A model generated the notes under the pieces. That model saw only the letters and a program-made list of their open reading frames with translations. It had not been told where the DNA came from and ran no database searches. A DNA stretch of 64,000 nucleotides from Pueribacillus sp041725775 (GTDB lineage: Bacteria; Bacillota; Bacilli; Bacillales; UBA6769), in the NCBI RefSeq assembly GCF_041725775.1, contig NZ_JBEUEL010000012.1, positions 1 to 64,000 on the forward strand. The letters are read 5' to 3'. The position numbers and the translations under genes were made by a program. How positions within the stretch are numbered: the first letter of the stretch is position 1; every line of letters starts with the position of its first letter. Positions 25,948-34,892 of this stretch are shown here, piece by piece.

Positions 25948-27171
25948 ATGAAAGTCATCATCCAAAAGTTTGGAGGTACTTCTCTAAAGGATGATGTCGG
26001 TAGAAAACAGGCGACCAAACATATAGCAAATGCAGTTTCTGAAGAATATAAAGTCGTTGTCGTTGTGTCGGCGATGGGAAGAAAAGGGGATCCATATGCA
26101 ACCGATTCGCTGCTTAGTCTGATCTCCTCCCGAAGCATAGCGTTACCAAAGAGAGAAATCGATTTATTGATGGCTTGTGGGGAAGTGATTTCTGCCGTTG
26201 TAATGTCTTCTCTTGTGAAAGAGCATGGCCTTAGCACGACAGTATTAACAGGAGTACATGCTGGAATTTTAACGAATAATGATTTTGGAAATGCAAGAAT
26301 TAGTGAAATAAAAACGGAGCGAATTGTTTCCGCTTTGAATGATAACGATGTCGTTATCATTCCAGGCTTTCAAGGTGTAACGAGCAATCATGAAACGACA
26401 ACGCTCGGAAGAGGCGGGAGTGACACGAGTGCCGCAGCTCTTGGAGTGGCACTCGATGCACAATTTATCGATATTTTTACTGATGTAGAAGGGGTTATGA
26501 CAGCAGATCCTGCAATCGTTAATAACGCACGTCCATTAAAAACGATTACGTATACAGAGGTTTGTAATCTTGCTTATCAAGGGGCGAAAGTGATTCATCC
26601 ACGAGCAGTTGAAATTGCGATGCCAGCGAGAGTACCTATTCGAATTCGTTCGACATTTTCCCCGTCAAATGGGACAATTGTGACAGACAAGATAGAAGAA
26701 AGGGATAAGAGAAATATAACAGATCGTATTGTAACAGGGATTACGTATGTCGGAAACATTTCTCAAATCAAAATTAGTGAGAAAAAAAACTCACATCGGT
26801 TACAATCGGAAGTGTTTAAAGCAATGGCAGAGCAAGAGATTAGTGTAGATTTCATTAATATTAGCCCGAATGGAGTATCGTATACCGTTTCAGAATCTGT
26901 AACAGAAAAAGCAATCACAGCTATTAAACAGTTAGGTTATGAACCAGTAGTTGAAGCAGAATGCGCGAAAGTATCTGCTGTCGGTGCTGGAATGACTGGT
27001 GTTCCAGGCGTTACCGCTAAAATTGTTTCCGCACTGACAAACGAAGGGATTCAAATCATGCAATCAGCCGATTCACACACAACGATTTGGGTTTTAGTGA
27101 AGCAACAAGATTTAAATAAAGCGGTCAATGCTTTACATGAAACATTTCAATTAAATAGAATAAGTAATTAG
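25948..27171 (+). CDS. dapG: Aspartokinase I (diaminopimelate-sensitive type)
   Basis: Phosphorylates aspartate, the first step to DAP and lysine. The kinase domain opens with KFGGTSLKDD and includes TTLGRGGSDTSAAALG (about 150-165) and FTDVEGVMTADP; two ACT domains fill the C-terminal 140 residues (VSAVGAGMTGVPGVTAKI). The 407-residue length and the position between asd and dapA identify it as DapG. In B. subtilis this isoform is inhibited by meso-DAP; the same is inferred here. GAGGGTGG precedes the ATG. The spacing to dapA (22 bases) indicates an operon. Confidence 0.95.
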   Translation: MKVIIQKFGGTSLKDDVGRKQATKHIANAVSEEYKVVVVVSAMGRKGDPYATDSLLSLISSRSIALPKREIDLLMACGEVISAVVMSSLVKEHGLSTTVLTGVHAGILTNNDFGNARISEIKTERIVSALNDNDVVIIPGFQGVTSNHETTTLGRGGSDTSAAALGVALDAQFIDIFTDVEGVMTADPAIVNNARPLKTITYTEVCNLAYQGAKVIHPRAVEIAMPARVPIRIRSTFSPSNGTIVTDKIEERDKRNITDRIVTGITYVGNISQIKISEKKNSHRLQSEVFKAMAEQEISVDFINISPNGVSYTVSESVTEKAITAIKQLGYEPVVEAECAKVSAVGAGMTGVPGVTAKIVSALTNEGIQIMQSADSHTTIWVLVKQQDLNKAVNALHETFQLNRISN

Positions 27172-27193
27172 TCCAGATAAGGAGATGGAGTCA

Positions 27194-28087
27194 ATGGATT
27201 TTGGCCAACTATTAACAGCAATGGTTACCCCATTTAATCACAATGAAGAGATTGATTTTGAAAAGACGACACGCCTTGTTCATTTCCTTACTGATAATGG
27301 CACAGACAGCATCGTCGTTTCTGGTACAACTGGAGAATCGGCTACATTATCAACGGATGAAAAGTTAGCGTTATTCGAACATGTTGTCAAAGCAGCAAAA
27401 GGGCGCGGAGGTGTGATCGCTGGTACTGGAAACAATAATACGAAAGCATCTATTGAGCTTACGAAGGAAGCAGAGCGTCTCGGTGTTGATGGCATCATGC
27501 TCGTTGCTCCATACTATAATCGCCCAAATCAAGACGGTTTATATGAGCATTTTAAAGCGATTGCCGAGTCGACAGCATTACCTGTAATGGTGTATAATAT
27601 CCCGAGTCGTTCTTCGGTGAATATTGAAGTTGAAACGATCGTCAAGTTATCACAAATTGATAATATCGTTTCTGTTAAAGAAGCGAGTGGCGATTTAGAT
27701 CAAATGAGTAAAATTATTGAAAACACACGAGAGGACTTCCAATTATATAGCGGGGACGACAGTATGACACTGCCTGTTTTAGCTATTGGCGGAAGCGGTG
27801 TCGTATCGGTAGCGAGTCATGTTATCGGAAATGAAATGCAACAAATGATTAATACTTTTAAACAAGGAGATTATACAAAGGCTGCGTCGATCCATCGCAA
27901 AATGTTGCCAGTCGTAAAAGCGCTCTTTAGTCAACCAAGCCCGACACCGTTAAAAGCGGTGCTCGCGTTGCAAGGGTTAGATACAGGAACATTACGTCTC
28001 CCACTTGTTCCCGTTGATGAAGAACATACACGTGAAATAGAAAAAACAATTGAAAAGTTTAAACAAAGTATGGCATCGATTCGCTGA
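27194..28087 (+). CDS. dapA: 4-hydroxy-tetrahydrodipicolinate synthase
   Basis: Condenses pyruvate with aspartate semialdehyde, yielding the precursor of both diaminopimelate (cell wall) and dipicolinate (spore). TIM-barrel protein of 297 residues: GTTGESATLS near residue 43, YNIPSR with the catalytic tyrosine near 133, and the Schiff-base lysine in VSVKEASGD near 161. The ATG at 27194 has AAGGAG nine bases upstream; the ATG at 27185 touches that site. The stop codon lies inside the left arm of the terminator. Confidence 0.96.
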   Translation: MDFGQLLTAMVTPFNHNEEIDFEKTTRLVHFLTDNGTDSIVVSGTTGESATLSTDEKLALFEHVVKAAKGRGGVIAGTGNNNTKASIELTKEAERLGVDGIMLVAPYYNRPNQDGLYEHFKAIAESTALPVMVYNIPSRSSVNIEVETIVKLSQIDNIVSVKEASGDLDQMSKIIENTREDFQLYSGDDSMTLPVLAIGGSGVVSVASHVIGNEMQQMINTFKQGDYTKAASIHRKMLPVVKALFSQPSPTPLKAVLALQGLDTGTLRLPLVPVDEEHTREIEKTIEKFKQSMASIR

Positions 28088-28113
28088 CTTTCAAACGAAA
28101 GTCAGCTTTTTTT
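28083..28113 (+). terminator. Terminator overlapping the dapA stop
   Basis: GCTGACTTTC (28083-28092) pairs perfectly with GAAAGTCAGC (28097-28106) over AAAC, followed by seven T residues. Confidence 0.94.
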
Positions 28114-28135
28114 ATGTTTGTAGTTGTTCTATCAC

Positions 28136-28235
28136 GTGGCAATCGTCTGTAAGCCCCACTTTATAACGGAGGGTGCCACTTCGGATAGCAACGTCTGCAT
28201 GACCCACCTTCTAAGGGCCTAAACCCCACTAATGA
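28136..28235. repeat. Structured intergenic segment with internal repeats before rnjB
   Basis: GTGGCA (28136-28141) faces TGCCAC (28174-28179). AAGCCCCACT (28151-28160) returns as AAACCCCACT (28221-28230), and CGTCTG followed by CCCA occurs near both 28144 and 28191. The segment is GC-richer than its surroundings and has no ORF. It may be a decayed repeat or a structured RNA; I cannot name a family. Confidence 0.4.
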
Positions 28236-28239
28236 AGTC

Positions 28240-28269
28240 TTGCTTTATAAAAACCCAATAAGCTATAAT
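28240..28269 (+). promoter_or_regulatory. Candidate promoter for rnjB
   Basis: TTGCTT (28240-28245) and TATAAT (28264-28269) are 18 bases apart, about 70 bases before the rnjB start and downstream of the dapA terminator. Confidence 0.5.
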
Positions 28270-28339
28270 AACAGTAACTCTTCGGTACGGTCGTTAGAAA
28301 TAAATGCAACTTGATAAGTGAATATAGGAGGACTACACA

Positions 28340-30004
28340 TTGTATAAAGAGACTGAAAAAGTAAAAGTTTTTGCCTTGGGCGGAGTCGATGAAGTAGGCA
28401 AAAACATGTATATCATTGAAGATCAGGACAATATTTTTATTTTAGATACGGGTTTGATGCTCCCAGAAGATGAAATGTTCGGTGTCGATGCAGTCATTCC
28501 TGACATCACGTATTTAATTGAAAATCGTGAGCGGGTAAAAGGGATCTTTTTGTCACATGGACATGTTGATCATATAGGCGCACTTGCTTATGTGTTAAAA
28601 AAAATAAACGTGCCGGTTTATGGTACAAAACTAACATTAGGATTAGCAGAAGAATTATTAAAAGGAGCACATACGTCGGTAAAGTATCATTTTAAAACAA
28701 TCAATTCAAATTCAACTGTAACGATTGGTAAAACGACGTTTACTTTTTTTAAAGTGAACCATAGCATACCCGATGCCATCGGTATAGCCATTCATACGTC
28801 ACAAGGGGTTATCGTGTATACTGGTGACTTTAAATTTGATCAGACGCCAATCAATAATGAACACACTGAAATCGGAAAAATTGTTAAGTTACGGAAACAA
28901 GGTGTGATTTGTTTGCTTTCTGACAGTATGAATGCAGAAAGCCCAGGAACTACGCCGTCAGAATCGACAGTTGGTCACCAAATATTTGAAGTGATTTCGA
29001 ATGCGAAAGGAAGAATAATTACAGCGACGTTTGCGATGAACATTCACCGTGTGCAACAAGTGATAGAAGCAGCCGAAACGCTAAACCGAAAAGTTGCAAT
29101 TTCTGGTAATCCTCTATTAAAAAATATAGAGATCGCAAGTAAATTAGGACACCTACGTATTTCAAAAGCAAATATTATTCCTATTTATGAAATTAAGAAA
29201 TACCCAGATAATGAAATTGTCATATTAACGACAGGAGATTATGGTGAACCGTTAGCGGCCTTATATAAAATGGCAACCCATACGCATAAGCACGTACGTA
29301 TTGAAGAGGGAGACACTGTCATTATTGCAACATCTGCGACGTACGGAAATGAAAAAGCATTGTCAAGAACGATCGATGTTTTATATCGCGCTGGTGCACA
29401 TGTCGTTTCCGAAAAAAGTGGTGTTCACGTAAATGGACATGCTAGTCAAGAAGAATTAAAGCTTATGATTAATTTGTTAAAGCCAACTTATTTTATCCCA
29501 GTTCATGGGGAATTCCGTATGCAAAAAGCCCATGGAGATCTTGCTGAAGAATGTGGAGTAAAAAAAGAAAATATTTTCATGATTGAAAAAGGAGACGTAA
29601 TTGAATTTAGTAATGGTATAGCAAAAAAGAGTGAAAAAATACCTGCAGGACAGGTATTGGTTGATGGATTAGGAATTGGTGATGTTGGAAACATCGTCTT
29701 ACGGGATCGAAAACTGTTATCACAAGACGGGATTCTTATTGTCGTTGTGACATTGGATAGAAGAAATTATAAAATTGTTTCCGGTCCTGAAATTATATCA
29801 CGTGGATTTGTTTATGTCCGTGAATCCGAACAGCTTTTGCAAGAAGCGAATCAAACCGTTACTGAAGTATTAATAAACTTGCTTGACCAAAAAGTGAATG
29901 AGTGGAATTCGTTGAAAACTGTTATTCGCGATTCGCTTAGCAGTTTGCTTTTTGAGAAAACGAAACGTCGACCGATGATTATGCCGATTATTATGGAAAT
30001 ATAA
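28340..30004 (+). CDS. rnjB: Ribonuclease J2
   Basis: Metallo-beta-lactamase/beta-CASP ribonuclease that works with RNase J1 in 5' RNA processing. The 554-residue protein carries HGHVDH at residues 73-78, GDFKFDQTP, the beta-CASP region and a C-terminal domain ending RRPMIMPIIMEI. Position after dapA marks it as J2. Unlike B. subtilis J2, whose zinc motif is degenerate, the HxHxDH motif is complete here. The usual GSQGEP segment reads GDYGEP (near 299) and SGHGGQEE reads NGHASQEE (near 366). TTG start after AGGAGG. A terminator follows. Confidence 0.9.
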   Translation: MYKETEKVKVFALGGVDEVGKNMYIIEDQDNIFILDTGLMLPEDEMFGVDAVIPDITYLIENRERVKGIFLSHGHVDHIGALAYVLKKINVPVYGTKLTLGLAEELLKGAHTSVKYHFKTINSNSTVTIGKTTFTFFKVNHSIPDAIGIAIHTSQGVIVYTGDFKFDQTPINNEHTEIGKIVKLRKQGVICLLSDSMNAESPGTTPSESTVGHQIFEVISNAKGRIITATFAMNIHRVQQVIEAAETLNRKVAISGNPLLKNIEIASKLGHLRISKANIIPIYEIKKYPDNEIVILTTGDYGEPLAALYKMATHTHKHVRIEEGDTVIIATSATYGNEKALSRTIDVLYRAGAHVVSEKSGVHVNGHASQEELKLMINLLKPTYFIPVHGEFRMQKAHGDLAEECGVKKENIFMIEKGDVIEFSNGIAKKSEKIPAGQVLVDGLGIGDVGNIVLRDRKLLSQDGILIVVVTLDRRNYKIVSGPEIISRGFVYVRESEQLLQEANQTVTEVLINLLDQKVNEWNSLKTVIRDSLSSLLFEKTKRRPMIMPIIMEI

Positions 30005-30014
30005 AAGCTAAATG

Positions 30015-30048
30015 AAAACTTGCCAATCAAGGCAAGTTTTTATTTTTT
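30015..30048 (+). terminator. Terminator after rnjB
   Basis: AAAACTTGCC (30015-30024) pairs perfectly with GGCAAGTTTT (30031-30040), followed by TATTTTTTT. Confidence 0.93.
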
Positions 30049-30090
30049 TAGGGGACGATAAGTTTAAAAGACATAGAAAGGAGATCGAAC

Positions 30091-30198
30091 ATGCCTAATA
30101 CTGATAAGGAAAGGCACTGGACAGCGCTTGCACTTTCCATCATCTTTTGGTTAGCAATTATTGCAGCAATTATAGGAATTATTATCAGTGTTATTTAA
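30091..30198 (+). CDS. 35-residue single-span membrane peptide
   Basis: A short but convincing reading frame: ATG preceded by AAAGGAGAT at a good distance, after a terminator and before tepA. The first ten residues are polar (MPNTDKERHW), and the remaining 25 are a continuous hydrophobic helix rich in Ile, Ala and Leu with one Gly and one Ser. I do not recognise a family. It ends 26 bases before tepA and may be transcribed with it. Alternative: a regulatory leader peptide; the strong ribosome binding site argues it is translated. Confidence 0.6.
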   Translation: MPNTDKERHWTALALSIIFWLAIIAAIIGIIISVI

Positions 30199-30224
30199 TA
30201 ACTTCCATAAAAAGAGGTGTACAC

Positions 30225-30959
30225 ATGCTTAATCAAAATGAACCATTTGACACAAACAAAAATGATAAAACGAACGAAAATAAAAACAACTCTGTTGTTC
30301 AAAATATAGAGCAGCTCGGTCAAACAAATGTCCCTCAATTGGAGCAATCAAATATTCATTGCTTAACTGTCGTTGGGCAAATTGAAGGCCATATACAATT
30401 GCCACCTCAAAATAAAACGACAAAATATGAACATCTTATTCCGCAAATCGTCGCAATTGAACAAAATCCTAAAATTGAAGGTTTGTTGCTTATTTTAAAC
30501 ACTGTTGGTGGAGATGTAGAGGCTGGTCTAGCGATCGCAGAAATGGTAGCATCGCTTTCGAAACCAACGGTCTCACTCGTATTAGGAGGAGGGCATTCGA
30601 TTGGGGTCCCTATTGCGGTTGCTGCTGATCACTCCTTTATTGCTGAAACTGCAACAATGACAATTCATCCGATTCGCTTAAATGGACTTGTTATAGGAGT
30701 ACCGCAAACATTTGAGTATTTAGATAAAATGCAAGAACGAGTAATCAAATTTGTTACGGCACATTCTAATATAGAGGCTAAGAAATTTAAAGAATTAATG
30801 TTTTCTCAAGGTAATTTAACGAGAGATATCGGGACAAATGTCGTTGGCATCGATGCAGTGGAAACGGGTTTAATCGATGAAGTTGGCGGGGTTGGATCAG
30901 CAATGAAAAAATTAAAATCATTAATTGACAAACAAAAAAGTGAGGACCTATTGCAATGA
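30225..30959 (+). CDS. tepA: ClpP-like protease TepA (YmfB)
   Basis: ClpP-fold serine protease homologue; in B. subtilis it has been linked to translocation and to degradation of small acid-soluble spore proteins. The 244-residue protein has a polar Asn/Gln-rich N-terminus of about 45 residues, then LILNTVGGDVEAGLAIAE, the nucleophile region GGGHSIGVPIA (serine near 127) and TIHPIRLNG with the likely catalytic histidine. The ATG at 30225 follows AAAGAGGTG. It overlaps ylzJ by 4 bases. Confidence 0.92.
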   Translation: MLNQNEPFDTNKNDKTNENKNNSVVQNIEQLGQTNVPQLEQSNIHCLTVVGQIEGHIQLPPQNKTTKYEHLIPQIVAIEQNPKIEGLLLILNTVGGDVEAGLAIAEMVASLSKPTVSLVLGGGHSIGVPIAVAADHSFIAETATMTIHPIRLNGLVIGVPQTFEYLDKMQERVIKFVTAHSNIEAKKFKELMFSQGNLTRDIGTNVVGIDAVETGLIDEVGGVGSAMKKLKSLIDKQKSEDLLQ

Positions 30960-31180
30960 TTCTATATACCGTTGTTCCACAAGAGGATATTTTTTCTACA
31001 GGTCAGCTTCAAGAACAGAATAAAGAAATGACTGTCGCAATAAATAACGTACAGCTTGTCGTTCAACAGAAAGAAGATAAGTGGGAGATTATCCGTTTAA
31101 TCAGTTCAGACCCAAATGACTATTTAAATGAGCATTATCAACCAGGTCAACTTCTTTCTTTTAAGCCGTACTTACAGTAG
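30956..31180 (+). CDS. ylzJ: YlzJ family protein
   Basis: A 74-residue YlzJ-like protein of unknown function that in Bacillaceae sits between tepA and spoIIIE. It opens MILYTVVPQEDIF and contains the family-like VQLVVQQKEDKWEIIRLISSDP stretch around residues 33-54. It starts within the tepA stop (ATGA overlap), so the two are likely translationally coupled. Confidence 0.85.
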   Translation: MILYTVVPQEDIFSTGQLQEQNKEMTVAINNVQLVVQQKEDKWEIIRLISSDPNDYLNEHYQPGQLLSFKPYLQ

Positions 31181-31226
31181 TTGTATATTGCCAGTTATGT
31201 TATAATATAACAAGTAAAATCGTCAT

Positions 31227-31260
31227 GATAAGCAGCCATTTCCAGGCTGCTTATCTCTTT
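31227..31260 (+). terminator. Hairpin before spoIIIE
   Basis: GATAAGCAGCC (31227-31237) pairs perfectly with GGCTGCTTATC (31245-31255), followed by TCTTTT. A TATAAT (31201-31206) lies 20 bases upstream, so this may be both the ylzJ terminator and an element in the spoIIIE leader. Confidence 0.85.
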
Positions 31261-31281
31261 TAACACGTGGGAGATGAGCGA

Positions 31282-33537
31282 ATGGCTAAGAAAAAAAGAA
31301 GAAAGAAACAAACATGGCATCAACAGTTTACATACGAAATCATCGGTCTTCTTCTACTAACAGTTGCTGTCATCGGATTAGCTGATCTTGGCCGTGTCGG
31401 AAGGTGGATTACATTCACCTCTCGTTTTATTGTAGGGGAATGGTATGCCATCTTCCTTGTTGGTCTCATTATTTTTGCTTTTTATCTCATTTGGAAACGT
31501 CAAATTCCTCAATTATGGACGCAACGCCTCATTGGTGTTTACATTGCTTATCTCTTCATATTAACGTTAAACCATATCAAATTTTATAAAGTACAATCAA
31601 CCGTTGAAGATGATGGCTCAATCATAAAATTTACGTTACAGAAAGTGTTAAATGCTAATCCAACAGCAGATGTTGGTGGTGGACTCGTTGGAGCTGTCAG
31701 TTTTTCGTTTTTCTATCAACTTTTTGATGAAGAAGGTACGATGTTTATCTCTTTCGTCTTCATTTTAATCTCAATTCTACTCATTACAGGAAGATCACCG
31801 ATTCGGTTCGCTATCGACTCTCTAACTAATCTCTATGAACTGCTTATCAAAGCAGTAAAAGACATTCGCTTACATATGCAAAACTGGAAAGAATCACTGT
31901 TTGAGAAAAGGGCGCTAAAAAAACAACAAAAAGAAGAGTTATCACGAGAAGACATAAAGCAAACTTTGAAAGAAGTAGAGCAAGAGATTACAACGGAACC
32001 AATTATTGAAGACTTTAGTGAAAGCATTGCTAATGAAATTTCACAAGAACAGCCTGAAGAAGATGAATTGCAAATCATTGAATCATTGTCGAAGAACGCA
32101 ATGAATGAGGAGATGTATGAGCTTCCATCGCTTGATTTGTTAAATCGACCTTTGAAGTCTAATCAAAATAAAGATCGTAGTCATATTAATCATAACGTAA
32201 GAAAGCTTGAACAAACGTTTGAAAGTTTTGGTGTCAATGCAAAAGTTTTAAAAGTACATGTCGGTCCTGCTGTAACAAAATATGAAGTTCATCCTGCCAT
32301 CGGTGTAAAAGTGAGTCGAATTGTGAATTTAAGCGACGATCTAGCCTTAGCCTTAGCTGCAAAAGACATACGAATAGAAGCACCGATCCCAGGCAAATCC
32401 GCTATCGGGATCGAAGTGCCAAATCAAGAAGTTTCGTTAGTCTCACTTCGAGAAGTGCTTGAATCACAGAAATATAAGCAAGCGAAATCGAAGCTAGCGA
32501 TCGGACTTGGACGAGATATTTCGGGAGAACCAATCATTGCCGATCTTTCACGTATGCCCCATTTACTCGTAGCTGGAGCGACAGGAAGTGGGAAAAGTGT
32601 TTGCATTAATGGAATTATTACTAGTCTATTAATGAAAGCAAAGCCGCATGAAGTAAAATTAATGATGATCGATCCGAAAATGGTTGAACTCAATGTGTAT
32701 AATGGTATTCCACATCTATTAATTCCAGTCGTTACCGATCCGAAAAAAGCATCACAAGCATTGAAAAAAGTCGTCGATGAAATGGAAAGACGGTACGAGT
32801 TGTTCTCCAGCACAGGAACGCGAAATATTGAAGGTTATAACGATATCATTCGTCGAAAGTCTAAAAAGAAACGGGAGGAAGTTCAGCCGCTTCCATATAT
32901 TGTCGTTATCGTAGATGAATTAGCTGATTTAATGATGGTTGCTCCGAGAGATGTTGAAGAAGCGATAACGAGGTTAGCCCAAATGGCTCGTGCAGCAGGG
33001 ATCCATTTAATTATTGCAACACAACGTCCTTCCGTCGATGTCATAACTGGTGTGATCAAAGCGAATATTCCGTCTAGAATCGCTTTTAGTGTGTCATCAC
33101 AAGTCGATTCGAGAACGATTTTAGATATGGCGGGGGCGGAAAAATTGCTCGGAATGGGTGATATGCTCTTTTTACCTGCTGGAGATTCGAAACCGACCCG
33201 TATTCAAGGTGCTTTCTTATCTGATGCAGAAGTCGAGCGACTTGTTGATTTTTCAGTTTCACAGCAAAAAGCCGTATATGACGAAGAAATGCTTCCCGAG
33301 GAAAAAGCGACAGAGCATGCTGATGTCGATGATGAACTTTATGATGAAGCGGTTCAATTTGTTATCGAACGGCAAACGGCATCGGTGTCTATGCTGCAAC
33401 GAAGATTTCGTATTGGTTATACACGTGCGGCTAGGCTAATTGATGAAATGGAAGAACGAAATATCGTTGGTCCGTATGAAGGTAGCAGACCACGGAAAGT
33501 GCTTGTTTCTAATCACGAAGAAGCGTCTAGTTCATAG
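31282..33537 (+). CDS. spoIIIE: DNA translocase SpoIIIE (FtsK family)
   Basis: Membrane-anchored DNA pump that moves the chromosome into the forespore and clears trapped DNA at division. The 751 residues comprise a basic start, four N-terminal membrane segments (to about residue 175), an acidic linker, and the RecA-like motor with Walker A GATGSGKSV near 432 and DELADLMM as Walker B, then a C-terminal winged-helix gamma domain (about 680-740) that reads the SRS polarity sequences. ATG at 31282 after GGGAGATGAG. Slightly shorter than B. subtilis SpoIIIE (787), mostly in the linker. Confidence 0.95.
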   Translation: MAKKKRRKKQTWHQQFTYEIIGLLLLTVAVIGLADLGRVGRWITFTSRFIVGEWYAIFLVGLIIFAFYLIWKRQIPQLWTQRLIGVYIAYLFILTLNHIKFYKVQSTVEDDGSIIKFTLQKVLNANPTADVGGGLVGAVSFSFFYQLFDEEGTMFISFVFILISILLITGRSPIRFAIDSLTNLYELLIKAVKDIRLHMQNWKESLFEKRALKKQQKEELSREDIKQTLKEVEQEITTEPIIEDFSESIANEISQEQPEEDELQIIESLSKNAMNEEMYELPSLDLLNRPLKSNQNKDRSHINHNVRKLEQTFESFGVNAKVLKVHVGPAVTKYEVHPAIGVKVSRIVNLSDDLALALAAKDIRIEAPIPGKSAIGIEVPNQEVSLVSLREVLESQKYKQAKSKLAIGLGRDISGEPIIADLSRMPHLLVAGATGSGKSVCINGIITSLLMKAKPHEVKLMMIDPKMVELNVYNGIPHLLIPVVTDPKKASQALKKVVDEMERRYELFSSTGTRNIEGYNDIIRRKSKKKREEVQPLPYIVVIVDELADLMMVAPRDVEEAITRLAQMARAAGIHLIIATQRPSVDVITGVIKANIPSRIAFSVSSQVDSRTILDMAGAEKLLGMGDMLFLPAGDSKPTRIQGAFLSDAEVERLVDFSVSQQKAVYDEEMLPEEKATEHADVDDELYDEAVQFVIERQTASVSMLQRRFRIGYTRAARLIDEMEERNIVGPYEGSRPRKVLVSNHEEASSS

Positions 33538-33599
33538 ACACAACTCAGAATGGTTAGACTAAAATGAATACAAAAATTGATTATGAAAGGAGCATGCTG

Positions 33600-34892
33600 A
33601 TGTCCCTTCTTGAACAACGTACGAAGCACGGATCGAACTATCGCGTGCATGTCGTAAACACTAAAAAGTTTAAAACGATCTCCATCATTATTCATCTGAA
33701 ACAATCGTTAGCAAGCGAACATATAACGAAGCGTGCATTACTGCCCTATGTGCTGCAGAGCGCAACTGAAAGACTGCCGTCAGTGAAAGAGATTCGTCAA
33801 TATCTTGAACAATTGTATGACATGACATTAGCAGTCGATGTAGCAAAAAAAGGTGATAACCATATTATTACGTTTAGAGTCGATCTCGGTCATGAAGATT
33901 TTTTGTTCCGTAATGAAAATCTTGTTGAAAAAGGATTCGAATTGTTAGCTGACGTTATTCTCCGTCCGAAAGGATTTAACGAGAAGTCTTTTGATAAAGA
34001 TATTGTACGCAAAGAAAAGAGAAGTTTAAAACAAAAAATCGAAGCGATTTATGACGATAAAATGCGTTATGCGAATATGCAGCTCATTCAAGAAATGTTT
34101 GAAAACGAACCATTTAGTCAAATCGTTTACGGTAAAATGGAAGAAATCGACAACATTGATGAGCGTAATTTGTTTTCGTATTACGAAAATGTAATTCTTC
34201 GCGATATGCTTGATATTTATGTCGTAGGTGATGTGAACCCCGATGAAGTTCAATCACTTATTGAACGCCACTTCGTCTTTCCGTCTGAACGTCAAGAAAA
34301 ATCCGAAGTGCCATGTAGACAAAAAAAAGAAATATTTAGCGTAAAAGAAAAAATAGAACAACAAGACATTCATCAAGGGAAATTGAATATTGGATTTAGA
34401 ACAAACACGACATATCAAGATATAGACTATCCCGCATTGCAAGTATTTAACGGGATATTTGGTGGCTTTTCACATTCAAAGCTATTCATACATGTGAGAG
34501 AAAAAGAAAGTTTAGCATATTACGCGTCCTCACGCCTCGAAAGCCACAAAGGACTATTAATTGTCATGTCTGGGATCGATTCTGCCAATTATAAACGAAC
34601 AGTTGAAATTATTAACGAACAAATGGAAAAAATGAAGCAAGGCGCCTTTACTGATGATGAGTTTGTTCAAACGAAAATAATGCTTAAAAATCAAATTTTA
34701 GAAGTATTAGATGATCCGCGTGGCATTGTTAACCTGTTATACAATAACATGATTGCAAACGTCACGTTTTCAATCGATGATATTATTCAAAAAATTGAAA
34801 GTGTAACACGTGAAGAAATTGTTGATGTTGCGAACAAAATTGAATTGGATACAATCTATTTTTTGAAAGGAAAGGAGGAGAACAAACAATGA
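33600..34892 (+). CDS. ymfF: M16-like protein YmfF, catalytically incomplete
   Basis: A 430-residue M16 peptidase homologue paired with the next gene. No HxxEH zinc motif is present in the N-terminal half, where the first helix reads HITKRALLPYVLQSATERLPS, so it is probably the non-catalytic partner. The C-terminal half keeps the M16 pattern GGFSHSKLFIHVREKESLAYYA. The ATG at 33600 has AAAGGAG seven bases before it; upstream ATGs in frame (33564, 33594) fit less well. It overlaps ymfH by ATGA, suggesting a heterodimer. Confidence 0.88.
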   Translation: MSLLEQRTKHGSNYRVHVVNTKKFKTISIIIHLKQSLASEHITKRALLPYVLQSATERLPSVKEIRQYLEQLYDMTLAVDVAKKGDNHIITFRVDLGHEDFLFRNENLVEKGFELLADVILRPKGFNEKSFDKDIVRKEKRSLKQKIEAIYDDKMRYANMQLIQEMFENEPFSQIVYGKMEEIDNIDERNLFSYYENVILRDMLDIYVVGDVNPDEVQSLIERHFVFPSERQEKSEVPCRQKKEIFSVKEKIEQQDIHQGKLNIGFRTNTTYQDIDYPALQVFNGIFGGFSHSKLFIHVREKESLAYYASSRLESHKGLLIVMSGIDSANYKRTVEIINEQMEKMKQGAFTDDEFVQTKIMLKNQILEVLDDPRGIVNLLYNNMIANVTFSIDDIIQKIESVTREEIVDVANKIELDTIYFLKGKEENKQ

